From positions 1 through 58,613 of the forward strand of contig WRDW01000007.1 of the NCBI GenBank assembly GCA_009779995.1: a stretch of DNA of 58,613 nt, written 5' to 3'. The notes below the pieces were generated by a model. The model ran no database searches. It was not told where the DNA came from and was given only the letters and a program-made list of their open reading frames with translations. Source of the stretch: Oscillospiraceae bacterium. GTDB lineage: Bacteria; Bacillota; Clostridia; Oscillospirales; Acutalibacteraceae. A program made the position numbers and the translations under genes. Every line of letters starts with the position of its first letter. Position 1 is the first letter of the stretch. Shown piece after piece: positions 21,944 to 29,438 of this stretch.

Positions 21944-22818
21944 ATCTGCACCCCGCTTGCCGCAGTCCTGTCATTTTTGATATCGGAGTCCAATCCGCGG
22001 TATGCTATGTATTCATCAAACGAGGTCATGGGCTTGCGCTTGCCGTCCGCTGTTTCTATCTGAATCTTCCCGAAGTTGGCCCAGTAATCATCAAATATCT
22101 CTTCGCCCGCCAACGCAAAGACGCCGTTGCCCGCCAGTATGTCAGGTATGCTTTTTATGCTTCCGATGTTTGCCGTGTTGCCGCTGCCGCCCTTGTCACT
22201 TGCGATTTTCCATTTCTCCGCAGCGAAAAAGGTAAAACGCTTTATCACGGATGGAATATCCGATAACTCGCCTATCGAGTATTTACGCATCTCAAATTCC
22301 GCTGCCAGCTGTGCCCGCGTATATATGATCCCAAGACAATAATGCGCGCAATACTTGCTGTATGGGTATTGGATATTCTTCGAGCTGTCGCGGTTTATAA
22401 AATATTCTCCATGCGAGCCAAGCGTAAAGCCGTTGCAAAAGCCGGGACGGCTTGCGTCGGTATATGTTGTTTTAAGGTCAACGGCAAATTTTATTTCGCT
22501 GTTTTCCTTGTTCACAAACGTCAAGTCCGGATACCAGTTTTGATGCGTGGCTGGCTCCAGCGAATATCCTATGCTCCGTGCGAAATCGTACAAATGCGGA
22601 AATAGATGCAACTCAAGAACCTCTGAGATGACCTTCGTATCCGCTGAAATGGTGTAGATATTTTGAAACACGTCGATAAAGCCCTTCACGGTCCACTCGC
22701 CGCCGCGCGCGATAAACTGTCCGAGCGTTGGCGCAAATGCAGATAGGGCGGCGTGAAACGCGGCTTTTTCCGCACTGTACCGTTGCGCCGTTTTTTCCGT
22801 ATGAGCCAAGGATCGCAC
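21940..22818 (-). CDS. EcoRV-family type II restriction endonuclease
   Basis: Strong resemblance to EcoRV: SADTKVISEVLEL (EcoRV has SDTKVLSTIFEL), NWYPDLTF....FAVDLKTTYT (EcoRV NHYPDFTL...IAIDIKTTYT), NIQYPYSKYCAHYCLGIIYTR and SGNTANIGSI (EcoRV SGNTTNIGSI). The catalytic set corresponds to E69, D98, D114 and K116. EcoRV cleaves GATATC bluntly, so the same or a related site is predicted. 292 aa versus 245 in EcoRV, with an extended N-terminus. Start is GTG 22818 or TTG 22809; the latter has GGGGG at better spacing. One promoter upstream serves both enzymes, so methylase expression is coupled to nuclease. Confidence 0.93.
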   Translation of the reverse strand: MRSLAHTEKTAQRYSAEKAAFHAALSAFAPTLGQFIARGGEWTVKGFIDVFQNIYTISADTKVISEVLELHLFPHLYDFARSIGYSLEPATHQNWYPDLTFVNKENSEIKFAVDLKTTYTDASRPGFCNGFTLGSHGEYFINRDSSKNIQYPYSKYCAHYCLGIIYTRAQLAAEFEMRKYSIGELSDIPSVIKRFTFFAAEKWKIASDKGGSGNTANIGSIKSIPDILAGNGVFALAGEEIFDDYWANFGKIQIETADGKRKPMTSFDEYIAYRGLDSDIKNDRTAASGVQI

Positions 22819-22839
22819 CCCCTATGTCATTATGTTTAT

Positions 22840-22868
22840 ATTGTAGTACAGCGCAAGCGATAAGTCAA
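22840..22868 (-). promoter_or_regulatory. Promoter of the restriction-modification operon
   Basis: On the minus strand TTGACT (22868-22863), 17-nt spacer, TACAAT (22845-22840). Confidence 0.75.
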
Positions 22869-22887
22869 GCCTTCTTTTCGATTGCCC

Positions 22888-23562
22888 CTACCCCCGCACC
22901 CCCATGAGCTTCAGCGCCTCCCCGGCCGCGGCCTGCTCGGCCAGCTTTTTGCTGCGCCCGCGACCCGTGCCCAGCACGTTGGAGTGCAGCCGCACCTCCA
23001 CCACGAACACCTTGTCGTGGTCCGGGCCGGCCTCGTCCACCAGGACGTAGTCCACCGATTCCTCCGGGCTCTGCTGTATGATCTGCTGCAGCGCGGTCTT
23101 GCAGTCCTCCACGGGGATGCCAACGCCCTCCCGCAGGAAGCGCTCCACGAAGGCCCGGCAGGGCTCCATGCCGCCATCCAGATACATCGCGGCCAGCAGG
23201 GCCTCGAAGGCGTCCGCCACCATGGAGGGCCGGTTCGCGCCGCCCATGGCAATCTCGCCGCGCCCCAGCAGCAGGGCCTCGCCGAGCCCGATCTCCCGCG
23301 CGTAGGCGAACAGGGCGGGCTCGCACACCGCCGCCGCGCGCATTTTTGTCAATGCGCCCTCGGGTTTTCCCGGGCAATTCGAATAGTAGAACTCCGCCGC
23401 GAGGAAGCCCAGCACGGAATCCCCTAGGAACTCCAGGCGTTCGTTGCTGCCGTGGGGGGATTTGCGCTCGTTGGCGTAGGAGGAATGGGTCAGCGCCCGC
23501 TCCAGCAGGCACTCATCGTTGAATGCGTAGCCGATGGCGGCTTGGAGGCCCGCGATGGTCAT
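22888..23562 (-). CDS. rnc: Ribonuclease III
   Basis: 224 aa. The catalytic signature NERLEFLGDSVLG is intact, with the second metal-binding segment VADAFEALLAAMYLDGG, followed by a C-terminal double-stranded RNA-binding domain (ALQQIIQQ.....VEVRLHSNVLGTGRGRSKKLAEQAAAGEAL). Processes rRNA precursors and structured mRNAs. The start overlaps the Fic gene by 4 nt, so it is translated as part of plsX-fic-rnc. Position next to plsX is common in Firmicutes (plsX-...-rnc). Confidence 0.97.
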   Translation of the reverse strand: MTIAGLQAAIGYAFNDECLLERALTHSSYANERKSPHGSNERLEFLGDSVLGFLAAEFYYSNCPGKPEGALTKMRAAAVCEPALFAYAREIGLGEALLLGRGEIAMGGANRPSMVADAFEALLAAMYLDGGMEPCRAFVERFLREGVGIPVEDCKTALQQIIQQSPEESVDYVLVDEAGPDHDKVFVVEVRLHSNVLGTGRGRSKKLAEQAAAGEALKLMGVRG

Positions 23563-24206
23563 AATTCAATCCCCTCGATGCAGTTGTCGTAGAGCCAGCG
23601 GTCTATCACGGACAGGTCTCCCGTGTTGTAATAGTCCAGCAGGCGCGTGTTGAACTCCAGTGCGTCCTTTTCCCTGATCGCAAAAATCCCCGCGCCCGCC
23701 TGCATGAGTATCTTGTTGGCCGCCAGGGTGCTGGTGCGCTTATTGCCGTCCCAGAACAGCTGCGCCCTGCAGCCCAGCAGGAAAAACGCGATTGCCCGCT
23801 GCGTCGCCGTGCCCGTAAGGCCGTCAATCAGTGCCTGCGCGCTCTCCGGCGTGGGGAGGGGCGGTTTGTATTCCGTGCCGGATATGCCCACCCCGCCCGT
23901 GCGCAGCACGCCCCAGGCGAGGCTCTCGTTGCGGGAGATGTATTCATTGATTTTGCAAAGATACGTCGGCGTGAATGCCTCCTCAAGCGTGCACATGACA
24001 AACCGCCAGGCGTCGCGCAGGTTTAATATCGTCTGGATGTCGTCCAGGGTCACGGAGCCGACATTCACGCCCTCCAGGATGGTGTAGGTCTCCGGGAAGG
24101 TGACGTTGCAGCCCTCCAGCTTCGCGCTGTGATAGATGTAGTCCACCATGCCGCGCTTGGCGGCGAAGAGATTCTGTTCCAGGGTTAGGGTGAATTTGTC
24201 GGTCAT
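23559..24206 (-). CDS. Fic-domain protein with the catalytic His replaced
   Basis: 215 aa. The Fic core reads CRAQLFWDGNKRTSTLAANKIL: the loop FxDGNKR is present but the residue that should be the catalytic His (HPFxDGN) is Gln149. Residues 27-32 (SAKLEG) match the (S/T)xxxE(G/N) autoinhibitory helix of class II Fic proteins. AMPylation by the usual mechanism is therefore unlikely; phosphotransfer, deAMPylation or a scaffolding role are options. ATG 24206 overlaps the plsX stop by 4 nt and the gene overlaps rnc by 4 nt, an unusual placement inside a lipid/RNA-processing operon. Confidence 0.85.
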   Translation of the reverse strand: MTDKFTLTLEQNLFAAKRGMVDYIYHSAKLEGCNVTFPETYTILEGVNVGSVTLDDIQTILNLRDAWRFVMCTLEEAFTPTYLCKINEYISRNESLAWGVLRTGGVGISGTEYKPPLPTPESAQALIDGLTGTATQRAIAFFLLGCRAQLFWDGNKRTSTLAANKILMQAGAGIFAIREKDALEFNTRLLDYYNTGDLSVIDRWLYDNCIEGIEL

Positions 24207-25204
24207 GCCTTCAGCCCCTCCTTGATGCTCTCCACAATCCCGCCCTCCACGCAGGCTTTGGCTTGGCGTATGGCGTGGAAGATCGCCTTGGCGTCGCTGG
24301 AGCCGTGGGCTTTGATGACCACGCCGTTGATGCCCAGCAGGGGCGCGCCGCCGTACTCCTTGTAGTCCATTTGCTTCTTCAGCTTCAGCAGGCCCGGCGC
24401 GGCGGGCAGGGCGGCGAGCCAACCCATGGGGCTCCCCAAAAACAGCCCCTTCAGCCCGCCCATGAACAGCTTCCCCATGCCCTCGTAGAGCTTTAGAATC
24501 ACATTGCCCGTGAAGCCGTCGGCGATTGCCACGTCGCAGCCGCCCAGGGGGATTTCGCGGGCTTCTATATTGCCTATAAAGTTGATATTCGCCTTGGCTT
24601 TTAGCAGGGCATAGGCCTCCTGTTGCAGGGGGCCGCCCTTATTTTCTTCTGTGCCATTATTGACCAGGGCCACGCGGGGATTTTGCGTCCCCAGCACGTG
24701 CCTGGCGTAGGTGCTGCCCAGCAGGGCGAAGTGGCCCAGCATCTCGGCGGTGCATTCAGAGTTGGCCCCGGCGTCCAGCAGGACGAAGGGCCTTTCCCCC
24801 GTGGGCATCACTGCCGCTATCGCCGCGCGCCGCACCCCGCGTATGCGCTTGACAACAAGCGTGGCCCCCACCAGCAGCGCCCCGGTGGAGCCCGCGCTGA
24901 CGAAGGCGTCATACGATGCATCGCAGCCCTGCCCGGCCAGAGCCTTCAGGCCGGCTGCCATGGAGGTGTCGTTGTGCTCGCGCAGGATTGTCACCGGTTC
25001 ATACTCCATCTGGAAGATCGAAGCCGCGTGGAGGATCTCCATGCCCTCCAGGGAAAGCTTGTTCTCCTTCGCGCAGGCCTTGATTTCGTCCTCCGGCCCG
25101 GCCAGGACGACCGAAACTCCGAGCTTGTCCGCCGCGCGGCGGCAGCCCCTGAGGATCTCCAGCGGCGCGTTGTCGCCCCCGAATGCGTCTACGATGATTT
25201 TCAT
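24203..25204 (-). CDS. plsX: Phosphate acyltransferase PlsX
   Basis: Converts acyl-ACP to acyl-phosphate, the first step of glycerophospholipid synthesis in most Gram-positives. The N-terminus MKIIVDAFGGDNAPLEIL is canonical, as are SAGSTGALLVGAT, LDAGANSECTAEML, NNGTEENKGG and ADGFTGNVILKLYEG. 333 aa is normal. ATG 25204 follows AGAGGTAA. A palindromic repeat pair lies between this gene and trmFO upstream. Confidence 0.97.
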   Translation of the reverse strand: MKIIVDAFGGDNAPLEILRGCRRAADKLGVSVVLAGPEDEIKACAKENKLSLEGMEILHAASIFQMEYEPVTILREHNDTSMAAGLKALAGQGCDASYDAFVSAGSTGALLVGATLVVKRIRGVRRAAIAAVMPTGERPFVLLDAGANSECTAEMLGHFALLGSTYARHVLGTQNPRVALVNNGTEENKGGPLQQEAYALLKAKANINFIGNIEAREIPLGGCDVAIADGFTGNVILKLYEGMGKLFMGGLKGLFLGSPMGWLAALPAAPGLLKLKKQMDYKEYGGAPLLGINGVVIKAHGSSDAKAIFHAIRQAKACVEGGIVESIKEGLKA

Positions 25205-25230
25205 GGTGTTTACCTCTTTTTGCAGTGATG

Positions 25231-25320
25231 CGGGCGGCAAGAATGCCGCCCCTACAGAATGTGCGTTAATCGGGCTTGCGGTTGCGAAAAGGCTGTAGGG
25301 GCGGCATTCTTGCCGCCCGG
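25231..25320. repeat. Inverted pair of palindromic repeats (copies 2 and 3) overlapping the 3' end of trmFO
   Basis: Copies at 25231-25257 and 25293-25320 in opposite orientation, each holding the GGGCGGCA/TGCCGCCC core, 35 bp apart. Copy 3 encodes GGKNAAPT of TrmFO and copy 2 supplies its stop codon (CTGTAG). Confidence 0.92.
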
Positions 25321-26652
25321 GCTCGCGCCACCCAAAGCCCCCGCCATCGCTCCCACCGCCCGCTCTCCCAGCGCTTCGTATCTTGCCTTCTTATCCCGGA
25401 TGCGCTCCACCGGCCCCGGCAGAATCCCGAAATTCGCGCCCATGGGCTGGAAGTCCTTTATACTCTGGTCGCTGATATAGCGGCTGAGGGCCCCCAGCAT
25501 CGTAACCGGCGGCAGTTTCAATGGGGGCAGCCCCTGCAGCGCGCGTGCAAGATTGCGCCCGGCGAGGATGCCCGACGCTGCCGACTCCATGTAGCCCTCC
25601 ACCCCGGTGATCTGCCCGGCGAAGCATAGGCCCTCGCGCAGCTTGCAGGAGAAATCTTCGTTCAAAATACGCGGGGAATCCAGGAAGGTGTTGCGGTGCA
25701 TCACGCCGTAGCGCGCGAACTCGGCGTGTGCCAACGCGGGGATCATCCCAAACACGCGCCTTTGCTCTCCAAACTTAAGATTTGTCTGGAAGCCAACAAG
25801 ATTATACAAGCTGCCTTGGGTATTCTCCCGGCGCAGCTGGAGCACGGCCCAGGGCCTGCGGCCTGTGTTGGGGTCGCGCAGGCCCACTGGCTTCATGGGC
25901 CCGAAGCGGATGGCGTCTTTCCCCCGGGAGGCCAGAACCTCGATGGGCATACAGCCCTCGTAAACCCACCCCACAAAGCCTGCGGGCTTTGCGGGGGCCC
26001 CGGGAACGTCAAATGCATGTATATAGGCTCTTTCAGCCGAGAGCAATGCCGCTTCAAACGCCTCGTATTGCTCTTTATTCATAGGGCAGTTGAGGTAGTC
26101 GTCCTCCCCGCCCCGGTCATAGCGCGAGGAGAAAAAGGCGCGGCGCATATCTATGCTCTCGGCGGCGACGATGGGCGCGGCGGCGTCGTAGAAGTGCAGG
26201 CCGCCGCCGCACAGGCGCTGTATATCGGCGGCAAGGGCGTCGGAGGCGAGCGGCCCGGCGGCGATGATCGCCATGCCGTCCTCCGGGATTCGCGTTACTT
26301 CCTCCCGAACCAGCTCGATCAGGGGCTCGGCCTCAACGCGGCGGGTGATTTCCCTCGAAAACGCCTCCCTGTCTACGGCCAAAGCCCCTCCGGCGGGCAC
26401 CCTGGTGCGCTGCGCTGTTTCTACGCACAGGGAACCCAGCAGTTCCATCTCGGCCTTGAGTGTGCCCGCCGCGCTCCCAAGGCGCTGCGCCTTAAAGGAG
26501 TTTGAGCACACGAGCTCTGCCAGGTTGCCGGTTTTATGGGCCGGGGTCTGGCGTGCGGGCCTCATCTCGCTCAGGACACAGGGGATGCCCGCCCGGGCCA
26601 GCTGCCAGGCAGCCTCCGCGCCCGCGAAGCCCCCGCCGATCACGCGAACCAA
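25252..26652 (-). CDS. trmFO: TrmFO, folate-dependent tRNA m5U54 methyltransferase
   Basis: Flavoenzyme that methylates U54 of tRNA using methylene-tetrahydrofolate, the Gram-positive alternative to TrmA. Visible: VIGGGFAGAEAAWQLA (FAD), LSEMRP, LVCSNSFKA, the conserved Cys in YLNCPMNKEQYEAF, and GGQ-like C-terminal FAD segment CFAGQITGVEGYMESAASG. Starts at TTG 26652 with AGAGGTG upstream. About 23 residues beyond the usual C-terminus (from [13 protein letters not shown]) are encoded by palindromic repeats, giving 466 aa versus about 440 normally. Confidence 0.95.
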   Translation of the reverse strand: MVRVIGGGFAGAEAAWQLARAGIPCVLSEMRPARQTPAHKTGNLAELVCSNSFKAQRLGSAAGTLKAEMELLGSLCVETAQRTRVPAGGALAVDREAFSREITRRVEAEPLIELVREEVTRIPEDGMAIIAAGPLASDALAADIQRLCGGGLHFYDAAAPIVAAESIDMRRAFFSSRYDRGGEDDYLNCPMNKEQYEAFEAALLSAERAYIHAFDVPGAPAKPAGFVGWVYEGCMPIEVLASRGKDAIRFGPMKPVGLRDPNTGRRPWAVLQLRRENTQGSLYNLVGFQTNLKFGEQRRVFGMIPALAHAEFARYGVMHRNTFLDSPRILNEDFSCKLREGLCFAGQITGVEGYMESAASGILAGRNLARALQGLPPLKLPPVTMLGALSRYISDQSIKDFQPMGANFGILPGPVERIRDKKARYEALGERAVGAMAGALGGASPGGKNAAPTAFSQPQARLTHIL

Positions 26653-26697
26653 AACGACACCTCTCTTCCCTATTGAGTATATCACAAAAGAAAGGGC

Positions 26698-26726
26698 TTG
26701 ACAAGACGCAAAAAATCCTGTATTCT
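26698..26726 (+). promoter_or_regulatory. Promoter of the 110-aa gene
   Basis: TTGACA (26698-26703), 17-nt spacer, TATTCT (26721-26726); divergent from trmFO. Confidence 0.75.
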
Positions 26727-26760
26727 AATGTTAGTCAAATTTTGAAAGGAGAAAACGGTT

Positions 26761-27093
26761 ATGTTGGGACTCGGAACCTGGGAATTCAATGTGGACACGA
26801 TGTTTTACCGCGGCAGGGTGCTGCTCATGGTGGCGGAAAAGGACGGCGGGGAGTACGACATCAGTATCGACATCCCCGGCATGGATGTGCCCTCCTTTGA
26901 GGTCACCAGCCTGGAGGGCGACGAAGGCAACACGGATACCGCCGGCACCATCACCGGCACAGTGCAGACCGACCTGCTGCGCGGCAAGGACATCCCCTTC
27001 TCCATCACCTTCGACGGCGACGCGGCCAGCGGCTTCATGAAGGTGCCGTTCATGGGCAAATTCACCATGAAGGACGGGAAGAGGGTCGGGTAG
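26761..27093 (+). CDS. Hypothetical beta-rich protein, 110 aa
   Basis: Single-gene transcript with its own promoter and a GAAAGGAG ribosome binding site 7 nt before ATG 26761. Alternating polar/hydrophobic strands and Gly/Asp turns (EKDGGEYDISIDIPGMDVPSFEV, then TFDGDAASGFMKVPFMGKFTM) suggest a small beta-barrel or beta-sandwich. No Cys, no signal peptide. I do not recognise the family. Confidence 0.7.
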   Translation: MLGLGTWEFNVDTMFYRGRVLLMVAEKDGGEYDISIDIPGMDVPSFEVTSLEGDEGNTDTAGTITGTVQTDLLRGKDIPFSITFDGDAASGFMKVPFMGKFTMKDGKRVG

Positions 27094-27115
27094 GCATCCC
27101 CTGTTTTGCAAAAGG

Positions 27116-27143
27116 CCCCCTGTTTGATGAGAGCAGGGGGTTT
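27116..27143 (+). terminator. Terminator of the 110-aa gene
   Basis: CCCCCTG/CAGGGGG stem with an 11-nt loop followed by TTTGCTG, 23 bp after the stop codon. Confidence 0.6.
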
Positions 27144-27206
27144 GCTGTGCTCGCTGCCTGCATTTTTTGTGCTCCCATGCTGCTTCCTTAGAGAGCCCTG
27201 CTTGTG

Positions 27207-27398
27207 CCTCTGCATCCGAAAGCGGTCAGCCGCTCACGCGGAACCCCTCTGCCGCTGCGCGGCATCTCCCCCAAGGGGGCGACTTTAGTGCTCCACCGAA
27301 ACCTGTGGATACCGCCAGGGGTCCGCCCCCTTGGGGGAGATGCCGCGCAGCGGCAGAGGGGTTCCGCGTGAGCGGCTGACCGCTTTCGGATGCAGAGG
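27207..27398. repeat. Perfect 75-bp inverted repeat with 42-bp loop
   Basis: Arms 27207-27281 and 27324-27398 are exact reverse complements. Each arm itself contains smaller palindromes (CTGCCGCTGCGCGGCA and CCCCCAAGGGGG). Together with flanking sequence it fills the 530-bp non-coding stretch 27094-27624; no ORF in it is convincing. Could be a MITE-like element or a recent inverted duplication. Confidence 0.92.
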
Positions 27399-27574
27399 TA
27401 TCACACACCGGCAAACGGGCAGGCGATTGCTCGCCCGCCCGTCCGCCGGATGATGTGGGGGTGTGAAAGAGAAAGAAGAATGTGATGTAAAGGGGACGAT
27501 CCCCGCTGTAGTGGCGGCACTTTTTCGAACCTTTATTGCGCAAAAGTAGTTGCCGCCCGAGTGGCAAAACGTTA

Positions 27575-27590
27575 TGTTTCACGTGAAACA
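27575..27590. promoter_or_regulatory. parS: parS site 1
   Basis: TGTTTCACGTGAAACA, the perfect 16-bp Spo0J/ParB recognition palindrome, 35 bp beyond the 3' end of parB. Confidence 0.97.
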
Positions 27591-27624
27591 ATTTTTCCCG
27601 GCCAGGGACGTCCGGGAGGCCGTC

Positions 27625-28503
27625 CTACCCCGCCTTGCGGCGCTGCTGCTGGGCCATAACAGAGCCCAAGGCGATGGCATCGCCTCTGGGGATGCGCACG
27701 GTGTAGATCAGGTATTCGCCGCTTTCGCTGGTCTCCGCCAGGGCGGCGATGCCGCTGCGGCGCATGGTATCCACCGCGTGGTGAATGGTGTTGACGAACA
27801 GCCGCACGTCCCGCACCAGGGTGATCGCCGGTTTTCGCGCGGGGGGCTTGGGTAGCTTTACGGGCGCAGTAAGTAGGGAGTCGATGAGCTTATCGGTCTC
27901 CTGCACGTTCAGGTGGTTTTCGATGATTGTATCCAGAACCTGCGGCCTTTGCGCGTCCGCCAGGCGCAGCAGGGCGCGGGCGTGGCGCTCGGTGAGGCCC
28001 GCGGCGTCAATCTCCGCGCGCATCCCGGCCGGGAGTTTGAGCAGGCGCAGCTTGTTGGAGAGCGTGCTGGGCGCGAGGCCGAGCGATTTCGCCATCTGCT
28101 CCTGGGTGAAGGCGCCGGTCACCATCAGCCGGGCGATGCCCTCCGCCTCCTCGAAGAAGCCCAGGTCCTGCCGCTGCAGGTTTTCCACCAGGGCCAGCAC
28201 GGCGGAGCGCTCCTCCCCGGCCTCGGTGAGCAGGCAGGGCACGGCTTCCATGCCCGCCAGCTGCGCGGCCCGCAGCCGCCGCTCCCCGGCGATGAGCTCG
28301 TAGCAGCCGCCCTGCCCCCTGCGCACGGTGAGGGGCTGGAGGATGCCGTTCTCGCGTATGCTCTCGGCCAGGCCCTGCAACTCCTTCTCGTCGAAGACCC
28401 GCCGCGGCTGATGCCGGTTGGGCAGAATCTCGTCCGGCGAGAGCATCAAAACGGTTCCGGCCTTTTTCCCGTTTCCGATTCTTTGCTTCCCCTGTCCTCT
28501 CAT
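27625..28503 (-). CDS. parB: ParB/Spo0J-family chromosome partitioning protein
   Basis: 292-aa CTP-dependent DNA clamp. The CTP-binding GERRLRA (73-79) and ENLQRQDL (107-114) motifs are intact, followed by the parS-binding helix-turn-helix (EQMAKSLGLAPSTLSNKLRLLKLP). Next to rsmG, as spo0J or noc are. The two flanking sites are parS-type rather than the ATTTCCCGGGAAAT sites bound by Noc, which favours a ParB role, but no parA is adjacent. AAGGGGAT precedes ATG 28503. It has its own promoter at 28530-28558. Confidence 0.93.
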   Translation of the reverse strand: MRGQGKQRIGNGKKAGTVLMLSPDEILPNRHQPRRVFDEKELQGLAESIRENGILQPLTVRRGQGGCYELIAGERRLRAAQLAGMEAVPCLLTEAGEERSAVLALVENLQRQDLGFFEEAEGIARLMVTGAFTQEQMAKSLGLAPSTLSNKLRLLKLPAGMRAEIDAAGLTERHARALLRLADAQRPQVLDTIIENHLNVQETDKLIDSLLTAPVKLPKPPARKPAITLVRDVRLFVNTIHHAVDTMRRSGIAALAETSESGEYLIYTVRIPRGDAIALGSVMAQQQRRKAG

Positions 28504-28529
28504 ACTTACAATCCCCTTGCTTTGACTGC

Positions 28530-28558
28530 ATTATAGCACGAAAGCGAGGGCTTGTCCA
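28530..28558 (-). promoter_or_regulatory. parB promoter
   Basis: On the minus strand TGGACA, 17-nt spacer, TATAAT; ends 27 bp before the ATG. Confidence 0.8.
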
Positions 28559-28627
28559 GCACTTTCCATCGCAGGATTCGACTTTTGCGGGGACACTCCC
28601 CAACCCGCACGCCAAGCGAGGGGGGCT

Positions 28628-29428
28628 TTAAAGAGGCTTTTTGCGCATAACCCCGTGATTCCTCGGATAATTTGCCGGAGTCTGCGATATTTTTCTGATC
28701 ATAATTCTCGTGCGCCCGCCATATACTGTGGCCTCGCCGTGCACGCGCTCCAGCGCGCCGCCCAGCAGCGCAATCGCGCCGCGTGCCGCTTCGAGCTCCA
28801 TTCCGGCTTTTTCTTTTGGGCCCTTATAGGCCACGAACACGCCGCCCGGCTTCACAAAGGGCAGGCAGAGCTCGCAGAGCATGGGCAGGGCCGCCACGGC
28901 CCTTGCGACGACCACGTCGAACTGCTCCCGAAAGGCCGGGTCGTGGGCGGCCTGCTCGGCTCTGGCGTTCATGACCGCCGCCTCTATGCCCAGCTCCCGC
29001 ACCAACAATCGCAGAAAATCGGCTTTCCTGCCAGTGGCCTCCAACAGGGTGAGTGAGATGTCGGGCCGCGCGAGCTTCAGGGGCACGCCGGGGAAGCCCC
29101 CGCCCGAACCGACGTCCAAAAGAGAAGCAGTTTGGGGTATGGGGCATGGCTCGTCGTCCAACAGGGCCAGGCTGTCGGCAAAGTGCTTCTGCCGGATATC
29201 CTCCGGGTCCGTGATGGCGGTGAGGTTGTATTTCGCGTTTTCGCGCAGGAGGATTTCGAGGTAGGCTTGGAAGAGGGGGTGGGTGAGGAACGCGACGCTT
29301 CGCGTGTGCTCCGTACCACCCCCTCGCTTCGCGGCCCCCCAAGGGGGGCATCCTGACGGAGCGGAAGGTGTTGCTTGCTCAATGAGACTTTCTGAGGCCG
29401 TGTAAGTCTTGTCCAGGTTGTGTTCCAT
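28628..29428 (-). CDS. rsmG: 16S rRNA m7G527 methyltransferase RsmG (GidB)
   Basis: SAM-dependent Rossmann methyltransferase: LLDVGSGGGFPGVPLKLARP, LLEATGRKADFLRLLVREL and VVVARAVAALPMLCELCLPFVKPGG are canonical. 266 aa is longer than usual because residues 20-45 (TPSAPSGCPPWGAAKRGGG...) are a Gly/Pro-rich insertion encoded by a palindromic GC repeat (29310-29360), replacing part of the N-terminal helix region. It sits 10 nt behind the GNAT gene and shares its promoter. Confidence 0.95.
   Translation of the reverse strand: MEHNLDKTYTASESLIEQATPSAPSGCPPWGAAKRGGGTEHTRSVAFLTHPLFQAYLEILLRENAKYNLTAITDPEDIRQKHFADSLALLDDEPCPIPQTASLLDVGSGGGFPGVPLKLARPDISLTLLEATGRKADFLRLLVRELGIEAAVMNARAEQAAHDPAFREQFDVVVARAVAALPMLCELCLPFVKPGGVFVAYKGPKEKAGMELEAARGAIALLGGALERVHGEATVYGGRTRIMIRKISQTPANYPRNHGVMRKKPL
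29310..29360. repeat. GC-rich palindromic repeat inside rsmG
   Basis: Contains GCCCCCCAAGGGGGGC and an ACCACCCCCTCGCTTCGC stretch whose complement recurs at about 39865-39880. In frame with rsmG. Confidence 0.65.
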
Positions 29429-29438
29429 TCTCCCCTCC

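Noticed and set aside
27226-27591. 121-codon frame within the large inverted repeat
   Set aside because: Its sequence is dictated by the 75-bp palindrome, and it runs through parS.
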